A stretch of 64,000 nt of DNA from Telmatactis stephensoni (lineage: Eukaryota > Cnidaria > Anthozoa > Actiniaria > Isophelliidae), in assembly GCA_029948255.1 (NCBI GenBank), contig JALIZF010001826.1:186001-250000 (forward strand), in the 5' to 3' direction. Position 1 is the stretch's first letter. Each line of letters begins with the position of its first letter. The translations under genes were made by a program, and so were the position numbers. Positions 26,701-34,500 of this stretch are shown here, piece after piece. The notes under the pieces are model-generated. The model worked only from the letters and a program-made list of their open reading frames with translations. It did not search any database and had not been told where the DNA came from.

Positions 26701-28163
26701 TTTGATCTTTTTGGCGTCGGCTTCGTTATCAGCGAGCTCGTCATCGACATATTCCTGAATCGTCGCCCAACCGTATTCCGATTTATCAGCTAATTTAATA
26801 AGTTTTTGCCTATTAGCTAACAAAACAGTACCTTCTTTGAGACAATCCTTGACTTTCGCAAGATTTCCACACTCCAATGCCTTAGTCGCCTTGTTGTTGG
26901 CCTTCAAAACCTTTTGATTAAATTTGAACTGCTGCTCGTTGCCCTTCTTTTTGAACACCGGAGAATCCACCTCCTGACCAGAAAGTTGAGATGCCAATTC
27001 GTCTTGCTGCTGGCGAAGATTTGACTGAAGACCAGCAATACGATCGTTGACAGAAGTAAGAATCGCTTCTCTCTGAGCATCTAAGAGAGCTCGAAGCTCT
27101 GCCGAAACACCTGAAGCACTGCCACTTGAAGCTGAATCTCTTTCACCCATTGGACACAAAGAATGGCGACTGATTAAGCTACAAGAAGAACTCAGAAAAA
27201 ACTGCAAATTTGGGAAGCGGTTCCAAGAGAACACCAAGAGGATTAGCATAATTCTCCACACTCCTTAAGTACTTACAACAATTCCCCTGATAGTTACATA
27301 CCATCGAGAGAACATTTTTTCGCTAATTTGCAAAACGCGAAAAAATTCATTTCTCGGTATTTATCCCTTCCTTGTAAACCCAAAACTAATGAAATTGGTT
27401 TTGAATTATGTGGGGGTCGGGTCTGATATTTAAGCTGCAGAGATGCCGGCAAACACGAACTTAATTGTTAATGCGTGTGTTATTGCCTCAGCTTAGACGA
27501 CGTTTGTGCGTTCTTGTGTACTGAAACATTAAAGACAACGGCGTGCGTAGAAAAAGGACGTGACGTGTTGGGTCTCAAGGGGGAGGGGTGTGTGGTTCTC
27601 GCATATACAGACTATACGCAGCTACCCAGGGGATTCGCTAGACAACAAAGGCTTTGCTGAGACAAGGGTTTTTAAACAGCTGACTCCTAGAAAGTACTAA
27701 CAATTCAAGGTAGTCATCTAACCTTCTCTTTTTTGTCTGTTTCTTTGTTTTCAGATGGGCCAATGAAAGCATGATGACGTATGCATGGCGCTGGAACCAC
27801 GTCAACCCCAAAACTAACCGTACTTACGGCGAGGACGACCACAAAATGAACTCGAAATACAAAGGTTACACCTTGGGTTTGAAAGGCATAGCATTTGTAC
27901 CCAGTCTCGTCTGTTTCTGTGTATTTGGTTACCTTATTTGGTTGTTTGGTAAAGAGGAGAATGGTGACGAGGTGTTACTGAGAAAGTACAGGTGTGACGT
28001 CAGAAGGGAGAGACAGCTCAAGAGACTTCGAAGAAAAACGAGACGAGCTCAAAGACGTAAAAAGAAACAAAATGAAACGGTAAAACAGGAGCGTGTCGCT
28101 GGGTTGCATGTGGCGTCATGGCAGCCATCTTGGATGAACTTCAACAAAATATTTCTTATCTAA
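14703..28163 (+). CDS. TMEM117: TMEM117 copy 1 (7 exons, 529 aa)
   Basis: Multi-pass plasma-membrane protein of the TMEM117 family, linked in vertebrates to ER-stress-induced mitochondrial cell death; mechanism unknown. Exons: 14703-14798, 16539-16753, 17171-17368, 18726-18891, 20052-20288, 21034-21302, 27755-28163. Phases agree throughout (1590 nt; human protein about 514 aa). Family signatures: YYFRHPWTRICTSYLVVFFN, FIFAEDPVSHSYTEC, NQTFMKMAAFGTWLGDFITA, WMVTDMMLQ, LASFILVMDLMIVMQDWEFP, ITGKWFNYGIIFLVMILDLN, MWKNQIFYDPLTYGQYTDS, and NPKTNRTYGEDD near the end. The last exon ends in a very basic stretch and then about 21 residues encoded by a MITE, which also supplies the TAA. Intron 5 carries a 17-bp minisatellite; intron 6 (6.4 kb) carries a whole retrotransposon in antisense. 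I see no AATAAA between the stop and the next gene's first visible exon (28531). Confidence 0.9.
15541..15650. repeat. Hairpin MITE in TMEM117 copy 1 intron 1
   Basis: TAATGTATAAAGAACGAGAG and AGCGTGTTATATCGG on the left are answered by CCGATATAACACGCTCTCGA and GTTCTTTATATTA on the right; the inner part (AAAGATCC / GGATCTTT) also pairs. Total about 108 bases. Confidence 0.8.
16061..16200. repeat. MITE copy A (TIR GCTGGGTTGCA)
   Basis: About 140 bases with ends GCTGGGTTGCATCC and GTGCAACCCAA and internal CATGTTGGATGAACAAACAA and TTCATCCAAGATGGCTGCC. A second copy in opposite orientation is at 28098-28242, where it forms the end of the TMEM117 copy 1 coding sequence. This copy is in intron 1 of the same gene. 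Confidence 0.85.
18005..18135. repeat. Inverted-repeat element (MITE-like)
   Basis: AAGGAGGCATTTACATGATACGG on the left is answered by CCCGTATCATGTAAACAGCC on the right, about 130 bases overall, in intron 3 of TMEM117 copy 1. Confidence 0.6.
18476..18624. repeat. Inverted-repeat element (MITE-like)
   Basis: GGGTTCCCTGTAAAAATGAC and CTAAGTGACTTTTTG on the left are answered by CAAAAAGTCACTTAAGCC and TTTTCACATGGAACCC on the right. About 149 bases, in intron 3 of TMEM117 copy 1. Confidence 0.75.
18976..19287 (+). mobile_element. tRNA-derived SINE, copy 1
   Basis: The head has a Pol III A box (TGGCCGAGCGG, 18990-19000) and B box (GTTCGAGTCCC, 19034-19044) in tRNA-like spacing. A body follows with CCACGAGGGTTTTTCTCCGG and GTTCTCCGG, then AATTAGTGCGCAAGC, AGAAGACTTGGACACTTAAA. 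A second, highly similar copy is at 55034-55345. No tRNA cloverleaf is complete (poor acceptor pairing), so this is a SINE, not a tRNA gene. Confidence 0.85.
19286..19345. repeat. Simple repeat (GGTC/GGTT)n
   Basis: Tetranucleotide run of GGTC and GGTT units then GTTT units, directly after the SINE, probably grown from its tail. Confidence 0.8.
19718..19811. repeat. Short MITE with TTAAGGCCTGGTTTTCACTA ends
   Basis: TAAGGCCTGGTTTTCACTA on the left is answered by TAGTGAAAATCAGGCTTA on the right, a 93-base element in intron 4 of TMEM117 copy 1. Confidence 0.75.
20413..20980. repeat. 17-bp minisatellite in TMEM117 copy 1 intron 5
   Basis: About 33 copies of a 17-base unit (ACACCTCTCTAAGACAG), with TCTTCAAGACAG and TCTCCAAGACAG variants. 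The left border (20340-20412) matches, in reverse complement, a sequence at 12052-12135, so the array grew from the end of a dispersed element. The right border GCTGTCCGTCTTAGAGAGAG lies about 45 bases before the exon 6 acceptor. Confidence 0.93.
21267..21350 (+). repeat. 42-bp tandem duplication covering a splice donor
   Basis: Two 42-base copies (CTATATTTATACTGTATCTG...TTTTTAAGGTAAG) differ only at the last base. The first carries the end of TMEM117 copy 1 exon 6 and its donor; the second is intronic and carries an identical donor. Confidence 0.92.
21586..22148. repeat. Palindromic repeats and tRNA-like fragment beside the retrotransposon
   Basis: Direct and inverted copies of GGGATGTATCTGTATACATC, CCTTGAATTTATAATTCC (21600-21700) and CATATACATCCCTCGGG / CCCTCGGGATGTATATGG (22095-22135). 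They flank a tRNA-like sequence at 21805-21877. The retrotransposon is inserted immediately after this block, at 22149. Confidence 0.6.
21805..21877 (-). mobile_element. tRNA-derived SINE head or tRNA pseudogene
   Basis: On the - strand there is a good A box (TAGCTCAGTGG, complement of 21865-21875) and B box (GGGTTCGAATCCC, complement of 21812-21825). The acceptor stem does not pair and the anticodon arm is disordered, so a functional tRNA is unlikely. Confidence 0.6.
22149..22245 (-). repeat. Split direct repeat B2 (element 3' end)
   Basis: 97 bases matching 24325-24421, containing CCCCTCCCGTGCGGGCAAAA and CGGCGTGCTCGGCTGGAACC. The match stops at CCGCACG on one side and at the CTCTCTCTT boundary on the other, defining the outer end of the element. 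Confidence 0.92.
22444..23421 (-). CDS. Tyrosine recombinase of the YR retrotransposon
   Basis: Site-specific recombinase that inserts the circular DNA copy. The open frame runs from 23781 (445 codons), but its first 75 or so residues are WDDLCPA-type repeats read from a minisatellite. I take the ATG at 23421 (MWKEFDAST) as the likely start, giving 325 aa. Numbered in the long frame: Arg281 in GFFRFNELCSIR, HSLR at 393-396 in SLHSLRSGGASAAA, His416 in RHGRWSS, and the nucleophile Tyr428 in KDVYVKDS. The N-terminal half (EGTIRTYLCGYNRWKRWASS) resembles the SAM-like DNA-binding domain of this family. A strong acceptor (TTGTTTTGTTTGCTAG) just upstream of 23440 suggests the ORF might be reached by splicing. 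It lies between A2 and B2. Confidence 0.88.
   Translation of the reverse strand: MWKEFDASTPAHLKHLAEKVKETVVASKAEGTIRTYLCGYNRWKRWASSNGVSPVPASPFHVAMYLQLVSQEACSPSPILTAVYSIDWVHQLAGYSKLSGHPLVESMKNGCERLLARPKNRKEPISAEMLHCLALKFQDKSSVCDLRTFALCLIGYAGFFRFNELCSIRCCDVEFFPTYCSIFLERSKTDQLREGSWVSIARTGQATCPVVALEKYISAAGLCLDDDLPLFRALASGSSCRKVRPQGISYTRARELVKDAFRDITDVSKISLHSLRSGGASAAANAGVPDRLFKRHGRWSSENAKDVYVKDSLESRLSVSRALGI
23560..23860. repeat. 26-28-bp minisatellite inside the retrotransposon
   Basis: About eleven copies of a unit such as GGGCACAGATCGTCCCATAT plus TATCGCC, alternating with an AACGCA or GCACGCA variant. On the - strand it reads in several frames as WDDLCPA, MGRSVPC or SVPGDN repeats. It sits between A2 and the recombinase. 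Confidence 0.88.
24180..24421 (-). repeat. Internal B1A2 repeat junction
   Basis: Bases 24325-24421 (B1) equal 22149-22245; bases 24180-24324 (A2) equal 27206-27350. They abut exactly. This reproduces the end-to-end junction of a circularised element and is the diagnostic feature of split direct repeats. Confidence 0.93.
24462..26750 (-). CDS. Reverse transcriptase-RNase H of the YR retrotransposon
   Basis: 762-codon frame; conserved sequence starts at about residue 100, the part before it overlapping gag in another frame. RT: LRLILDLSHLNQLL (~217-230), FDLKSAYHHVDI (256-267), KVLPFGLSSAPFIFTKLMR (292-310), and the catalytic YLDD at 326-329. RNase H: SDASSSGFGG with Asp490, Glu525 in TLREILAVK, Asp550 in WFTDNQNV, Asp599 in EQADFLSR; all four acidic residues present. 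The tail (GPHSIDRFANHLN, RFNSRFWNPGCEDID, VVPLWCSAPFWPML) is the conserved region that follows RNase H in Ngaro/DIRS-type elements. No adenine-methyltransferase domain is seen. The RT frame is +1 relative to gag, so expression needs frameshifting, re-initiation or splicing. The stop is 40 bases before B1. Confidence 0.93.
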   Translation of the reverse strand: MSMTSSLITKPTPKRSKKQRNERPNVLNQSKRKRKNLLSPLKPTWLLIEVNFQCLISLALLLLLIFVPKVPVDRRLPIQEGPFRTCAFDAAVEVTGPTPAQEIPSLVPLDPNDLFEFEPTDHDVGFVQGKLRSHISFWRSIGTSDFILDVIEHGYKILFAVPPSPYCFVNRNSTRIHCEFVHEAVSELLERGCIREIVDPPMFCNPLHVAVQASGKLRLILDLSHLNQLLVKKSVKYEDLRTVLEMFYGDVFAFTFDLKSAYHHVDICEEHTKFLSFQWPCRTGEKRFYEFKVLPFGLSSAPFIFTKLMRQLVKFWRSKGFSILLYLDDGIGGSHSAAQAQSLSSCIHQDLISSGFTINEEKSNWVPCQEVSFLGTILNFRTGMIHIASRRIEKLKCALESVRDSRFIRARGLASITGQIISMSCAVGNVTRLLTRNCYAAIEKRSSWDALLLISDEIREELSFWLTNLECLNGKVMMPKSSCVGLVYSDASSSGFGGFSVQCGREYVAGTWSKEEMSASSTLREILAVKYVLLSLVSKLAGSSIKWFTDNQNVPRILSCGSGKSHLQREALSIFHICCHYSISIEMEWIPRELNEQADFLSRIYDADDWGLSDETFTCIDAVWGPHSIDRFANHLNRKLPRFNSRFWNPGCEDIDTFVVDWSGENNYVCPPISLIPRVLLHMANCRACGTLVVPLWCSAPFWPMLTSDGVSFRDFVVAFMDLPTCKEAFTGGLCNSVFGHEDLSFRVLALRVNFMYVQVIG
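26413..27150 (-). CDS. Gag-like protein of the YR retrotransposon
   Basis: Nucleocapsid-type protein, 245 aa from MGERDSASSG; the frame is open for a further 37 codons upstream but those lie largely in repeat A1 (MWRIMLILLVFSWNRFPN, also present at the A2 copy), so the internal ATG just outside A1 is preferred. A predicted coiled coil (LRALLDAQREAILTSVNDRI and following) is near the N-terminus, then a Lys/Glu-rich helix, and a single CCHC zinc knuckle CFRCGRRGHWADTC near the C-terminus for RNA binding. The last 338 bases overlap the RT frame. Confidence 0.87.
   Translation of the reverse strand: MGERDSASSGSASGVSAELRALLDAQREAILTSVNDRIAGLQSNLRQQQDELASQLSGQEVDSPVFKKKGNEQQFKFNQKVLKANNKATKALECGNLAKVKDCLKEGTVLLANRQKLIKLADKSEYGWATIQEYVDDELADNEADAKKIKKAEKRAAERIKSIQEKKKKSVKSSQANVASNRGQLSVSNQSSSPFTPYFRPQSSSRSAFTYPGRSFQDMCFRCGRRGHWADTCPRNPKSSPSGSK
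27206..27350 (-). repeat. Split direct repeat A1 (element 5' end)
   Basis: 145 bases matching 24180-24324, from AAATTTGGGAAGCGGTTCCA to GCGAAAAAATTCAT. The outer boundary at 27350 marks the element's 5' end; flanking host sequence begins TTCTCGGTATTTATCCC. Confidence 0.92.
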
Positions 28164-28242
28164 TAGCGTCTATTGTTTGTTCACCCAACATGGCTGCCAT
28201 TCCTTTGTCTTTTGATTCTCAAAGGAATGGATGAAACCCAAC
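28098..28242. repeat. MITE copy B, exonised in TMEM117 copy 1
   Basis: Reverse-oriented relative of 16061-16200: GCTGGGTTGCATG, CAGCCATCTTGGATGAACTT, GTCTATTGTTTGTTC and the end GATGAAACCCAAC all align. The TMEM117 copy 1 reading frame runs into it and stops at TAA 28161-28163. Confidence 0.88.
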
Positions 28243-28530
28243 AATAGAGTGTTTCATACACAATAATACTGAAACTAACAATAATGAACCGTTTGTGACT
28301 AGCTGACTAATTTGGTTTCTCGTCGAAAACAATGGTTTTCTTTGCGATTGAACCTCTCCCAAAGTACAAGCATTATATCTCTGAGATTCATCCTCCAAAT
28401 TTTGGTGGCTTTTGATATATTTTGTTCTTTGAGCCTTAAAGTGCTTGCACACAAAATATTAAGCTTAACAGTGAAACAATCTATGGTACTCTTATTATGA
28501 GTGTAAAACATTTCCTGTTATTCCTTACAG

Positions 28531-31500
28531 GACGTGAAGAACACAAGTATCATTAACCTTACCAACCCAAATAGCCAAGATGACAGACACAAACACAAGG
28601 CCGATGTTCTTGATGCAGCATTTTTCCTTGATGATGACGAGGACAAGCAAGACGAGACTAAGCGAGATGTCGAGGACGATGAACCCAATGAAAACAAAAA
28701 AGGCTTTAAATACTACTTACGTCATCCCTATTTTAGACTGTTTACGTCATACTTTGTGATTTTCTGCAACTTTTTGATATTTGCTGAGGATCCAGTGTCT
28801 CACAGCTGCTCTGATTGTATCATTGATATCATTGGGAATATTTACGCATTCATCATGGCAAGGTATATTGACGACTCTAAATATTTATGCGAATATTTTA
28901 ACTCTGAATTCATTACTTTCACATTACCCATAATGCTTTGGGTGGGCAGCTATTGTTGTTTTGAACAGAAACAAAATGGGTTTCGGCTATGAAGCAGGTT
29001 CCAAAATATCTGTAAATTGACGGCAAAGTTTGGAAGAAGTATAGTACAATCACCTTTAAGTTGATTTTGAAAAGTCTTTTTGCTAAATTGCGACTTTCTA
29101 AATGCTGGCAAGGCATTATGGGATAAGTGAAAGTAGAGAGTGGATGAACCATCAACCGGGAACCGTTTTTATGCGGCATGACAACGAAGTTATTCTCACT
29201 TCATCGATGATTCAAAATAGATACCATAACTCTTGTACAACACTGACTGTGCCTCAAGATGTCATGTTTATATCTGTTTTTTATTCGTTTCAGATTTTCT
29301 ATGATTTTGTAATTTGTAAACTGTTAAATGGTACTTGAAATGGTAAACATACATATAAATTGAATGGATAAGTCCACAATTCAACGTCCATATCCATTCA
29401 AGTTATATGTATCTTTACCATTTCAAGTGCTATGTACCATTCCACGGAAATACATTATTCTGACATTTTATAACGTAACTGATGGATTTCAGTATATGTC
29501 ACGTCACTGATGGATTTCAGTGCTATGTATTCACACTCAACCCTCAGATAATCGTACGAGTGGGTAGAGCATCCTGTATGAGTTAATCGGAAGGTCGTGG
29601 GTTCGGTTCCCACCTGGGGCTCAGATTTATGTAGTGGTTGTTGTTGTTGTTGTTGTTGTAAAAAATAACTTTTAATACATACGTGTGAATAAACAAAAAG
29701 GCAAAAAAAAAAAAAGGTCGCCACGTGTACTCAGTCTGTTGGATCCCTTACAGATCACTCGATGAAAGTGTACATGTAAGACTTTACACCTATTTTCAAA
29801 ATTACGCGACCTTTGCAGACGACACTTGAATGGCTTTTTCAGTGTTTTGACTACCGTCAATCAAGTCTCCAACTATTCATTCTCCCTGAAGCAAGCTTTA
29901 CATCAAAAGTCGGAAAATACTAAATGTTCCGTCAATAAATTCAAGTTTTGTTTTGTTTCTGAATTTAGAAAGCTAAAATTTTACAAATTCTACTCGTTAC
30001 AATTTGATTGACAAAAGCTTAAAATCCAGACAAGCCATCGCCACTAGGTCGCGTAATTTTGAAATTGGATGTAAAGATATTTCCCGCCATTAACGTGCTC
30101 TCACTGTATTGTTCTAGGTATCCACCCAGCGCTGGGTTCTGTGTACTCAAAGTCTTCATGTTCATATTGTCTGTCATCACTGGTATAATCGTTGGAAAGT
30201 TTTTCTTTCATCGATTCCTTTTTTGTCGAGTTTTTAAAATAAAGATCTTCTCAGAAGATGGTCAGGTAGGTGGTATCTTAGCCTGCCTACAGACTCTCAA
30301 AGGGGAGGGGGAGGGGGAGGGGAAAAGGAAGGGGAAGGGGAAGGGGAAGGGGAAGGGGAAGGGGAGGGGACTGGAGAGGAGGGGATGGGACTGGGTAGGA
30401 AGGAAAGATGTATCCCAGTCCCCTCCCCTCCTCCCCAGTCCCCTCCCCTTAGCTTCCCCTTTCCCCTTTCCCCTCCCCCTCCCCTTTGAGAGCCTGTAGG
30501 CAGGCTAGTGGTATCTTATCGTACGACTTATAAACTGAACATGAAAAATTGCATCGTTAAAGACCATATCAGGTAGATCTTACAGGAGCTGACAGCACGG
30601 GGATGCTCGTCGTATCTTTTAGGGTTTTTAGCAATAATCGATCTGGTATCTTTTAGGCTTTTAGGATGTTGAATGTGAAATCAGGAATCTCCATCTTACA
30701 ATGATATTAGAGTGTTAAGGAAGAAATTCTTAGCTACGCATGTTTCAAAACCTTCAGTGATGGCACAGGCTCAAACAGAAACCAAATTTAGCCTTTAAAA
30801 GTCATAACGAAATTAATCTATCGCGGATAAATTGGTGTCTTTTGTAGTCTCCTTGGCAACCGTGTTAGTCACGCAACGCTCCATCAATGTTCAGATGCAG
30901 GAATCTCCACGGGTTCATCGGCCACTGCTTTATCTGCTCCAAGTTTATGAGCAGGATGGTGGGGGTTGATGAAATATTTTCTACGCTATATCAAACGAAC
31001 ACGAATGCACATGGAACAATTAACATATGAATGGACAATAAAGAATATGAATGGACTAAATAAATAAATATTCATATTCCCCGAAAAATAATTCTCCTGT
31101 GACCGGATGTGTGAATTGGGCCATAGAGACGACTCTGGCTTAAACTAAGAATCGAGGGTTAGCAAAATATCGTTGCTCTTAAAAAATGATAATATGAAAA
31201 TATATTATTATTTTTGGTTTATGCAGACGTTCTTTAGTCACGCAATACGTACGAAAGCCGGGTTTCCTGTGTAATACTGTGATATCGTTTGCGCGACTGT
31301 AATATGATACGGTCACGCATGTCTGGTCACAAGACTGTCGTGCTTGATAGGTAGTATTTCGCTGTTTTCTTCTACAATATTTGTAAAACTACGATGTCTT
31401 CAAAGCTTAAAGACTGCTTTCAGCGATCAGATACCGTAATAGACTCTCACTCTACTGATTTATTCGAATTGAGCCACAAAATCTGGGAGAATCCTGAACT

Positions 31501-34500
31501 GGCTTACGAAGAGCATTTCGCTCACGATATCCTCACTGAATTTCTAATTTCCCAAGGATTTCACGTAGAACGACACTATAAACTAAAGACAGGATTCAGA
31601 GCTGAGACAGGGAGTGGTAATGGTCCTACTATTGCTGTCCTTTGTGAGCTAGATGCTTTACCTGGTATTGGACATGGATGTGGACACAATCTAATCGCTG
31701 AGTCAGGCATTGCTGCAGGACTAGGAATTAAAGGGGCTCTGGAGGCATCGTCACTTTCAGGAAAAGTCGTCGTCATGGGAACGCCTGCTGAAGAAGGCGG
31801 TGGAGGAAAAATTGATATGATAAATGCTGGTTGTTTTAAAGATGTGGATGTCTGTATGATGCTGCACCCAGCACCTTTTGAAGTGCCTTTTTATAAAAGT
31901 CAGACCATGCAGGAAGTGATCGCTACGTATCATGGGAAATCTACTCATGCTGTTGGTGAAAGCCATCAAGCCATCAATGCTTTAGACGCCGCAGTCATGG
32001 CCTATAATAACATTAGTGTGCTTAGACAGCAAATGAAACCAACATGGTCAGTCCATGGTATATTTACCGATGCTGGGAAAAAGCCAAATGTCATCCCTGA
32101 TCGATCACAGCTGCACTACTTTGTTCGTACGACAACAAACAGCGATGCAGTGATCTTTAAGAGTAAAGTGCTTGCCTGTTTAGAAAGTGCTGCATTAGCT
32201 ACTGGTTGTACCGTAGATATTGAATGGCTTCCCAACGCTTTTGCTGCTATGGAAACAAATGCTGTGCTCGCTCAAGTTTACCAGAAACACGCGGAATTCC
32301 TTGGTGTAGATTTCCCTCTCACACGTGACAAACAAGAGGCCATTGTGGATGGTTCTACTGACATGGGCAATGTAACGCTAGAGGTGCCAGGAATTCATCC
32401 TCTGTATTGCATAAAGCCTGGCCTGCCTTACCATACACACGAGTTTCGAGTGTTTGCCGAAACACAGGAAGCCCACAACAAGACGCTCACTGCAGCTAAA
32501 GCCATAGCGAGAACAGCCATAGAGATTTTTGCTGATTCAAATTTGATGGAAGAAGTTAAAAAGGAATTCAATGATATGAAATCGAAGTATGTTTAGGAAA
32601 TCAAGACGTGAGAACTATAGTGAAAACTTAATACTTAGTAACGAACCACCAATGTATCATTGGTTAGGGGTATTAGGGGGTTTTATTAGGAGATTTTTAA
32701 CAGCGCGCGAGGGAACTTTAGATTTGACTACGAGTACGAGATTGAGTGCGAGTACGAGTTTTAAAATTGGCCTTGTGCTTGTTGTTGAACTGAATCATGG
32801 CCAATTTCCTTTTTTTCTACAATTTGATGTTCCAGGTACATATGGGACTACGATTCAGTATCAACAACATACACAAGGCCAATTTTAAAACTCGTACTTG
32901 TACTCAATCTCGTACTCGTAGTCAAATCTAAAGTTCCTTTCTGATCTAAAAAAACTTTGATTGCTAATGATGTTACGAACCAAATCGAGGACATACCTTG
33001 ACTTAATAAAAGAGTACAAAACTTTGAATTGTCTTTTTGAAATCTTTTTTTCTATAATATAGAACATTTTAGAATATTTTTAATTTTTGTAATAAAAATG
33101 TTTGACATGCAAGTACCATGCAATAATAAAGTAAATCTGGGAATAAAGGAACCAAATAGTTTTTATGAGTAGAAAATTGACCTTTTCAGCTTCGTTGTTT
33201 GTTTTCCCATTTCAGACCATGTGATGTTACTCTTGGGATTTAATTCTTTCTTATGTTGAATAGGTTAACATTTTCATAATAAAAGAACAATTCCCAAGAG
33301 AATGCCACGTGATCTGAAAATGGGCAATTTGCATACGAGCTAAAAAGGTCTATTGAAATGATTAGTTATGTCGAAAATCGTGAGGCGTCGTCTGTGTATC
33401 TACATCAAGTGAACACGAGTTAACTGTCTTAACAGTAATCCTTTTTTCATTCATGCATTATAGTTTATATAATAATTTGTATATTACACGCACTCTGATT
33501 GATCTAGAACCGTGTGTGATTACAGTACACACGCACGATTGGCGTCACAGAATCTTACGCGCGTTCTGATTGGTTAAAATATTTCAAAAGACATAAAACA
33601 AATAGATACCGATATTCTTTGTATCTGTTATCTAATAGTTGCACTGAAGACGTCAAAATCTGTGGTAAGATCGATAGTCAAGTCACTCGACTTCTTCGTT
33701 TTCGTTAGTCACATTTTGACGTCACCTGTGTATCTATTAGACTACAGACGCACGGAAAAATTGAATACATCTATAATGCATTAAAACATTTGAATATACC
33801 ATTTTATCGTTTATCGCCAAAAATTATATCCTATAAGATTACTTTTTTAGCGATGACATAATTTAGCGAAGTTTAGAAACTTCCTCAACATGGCTAAATT
33901 TCGAACTCGCTAAAATCATTATTTTGAGATATTCTTGGTCAATCGTAGTAAAAATCGTCTTTTTCCCCGAAAATCGCAAAACAAAGAAACGGCTAAATCT
34001 TCCCGTAGCAGAGAAATCGCTAAATTAAGTAATCGCTAAAATAGTAACCTCAAGGTATACATGGCTATGTATTCAGAAATGAACAAAAGTGGACGTAAAC
34101 ACATTATCTCTTGCAGGGTTCGTGGATGGTAATGTTCATGACCGTCCTATTGTTTGCTTATGTTTGGGGATTTTGTTACAACGAGTTTCTTATTCTTGGG
34201 GGCCCGCAATACATTCCCTACAAGGTCAGCAAGAACATGGGGATAAAGAATGAGACGTTCATGAAAGTAGCAGCAATGGGCACGTGGTTTGGTGACTTTA
34301 TAACGGCCTGGATGGTCACCGATATGATGTTACAGGTACGGCAATCTTGCGTTAGCCTGTGTAGAAAGCGCTTCAAGTCAGTGTTTCTTTGGGATACCTG
34401 TGTTAGCAAAAACAGGTATTTCAAACAACCAGTTCTATCCCTTTCCTTCAAAGAAAACCCTGCTACGCAGAGAAAGTTTGCATGATTGGACCTTAAAATC

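Larger units (their letters stand above)
22149..27350 (-). mobile_element. Complete YR retrotransposon with split direct repeats (DIRS order, Ngaro/PAT-like)
   Basis: A 5202-base element on the - strand: A1 (27206-27350), gag (27150-26413), RT/RNase H (26750-24462), B1 (24421-24325) abutting A2 (24324-24180), tyrosine recombinase (23421-22444), B2 (22245-22149). A copies are 145 bases, B copies 97 bases, apparently identical within each pair, and B1 and A2 join with no gap. This split-direct-repeat plan is that of tyrosine-recombinase retrotransposons, which integrate through a circular DNA in which B2 joins A1; the internal B1A2 has exactly that junction. There is no integrase, protease or LTR. 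Catalytic residues of RT, RNase H and recombinase are all present, so the element looks young. It lies antisense in an intron of TMEM117 copy 1. No target-site duplication is seen, as expected. Confidence 0.92.

Noticed and set aside
22149..27350. Endogenous retrovirus or LTR retrotransposon
   Set aside because: There are no LTRs, integrase, protease or envelope; a tyrosine recombinase and split direct repeats are present instead.
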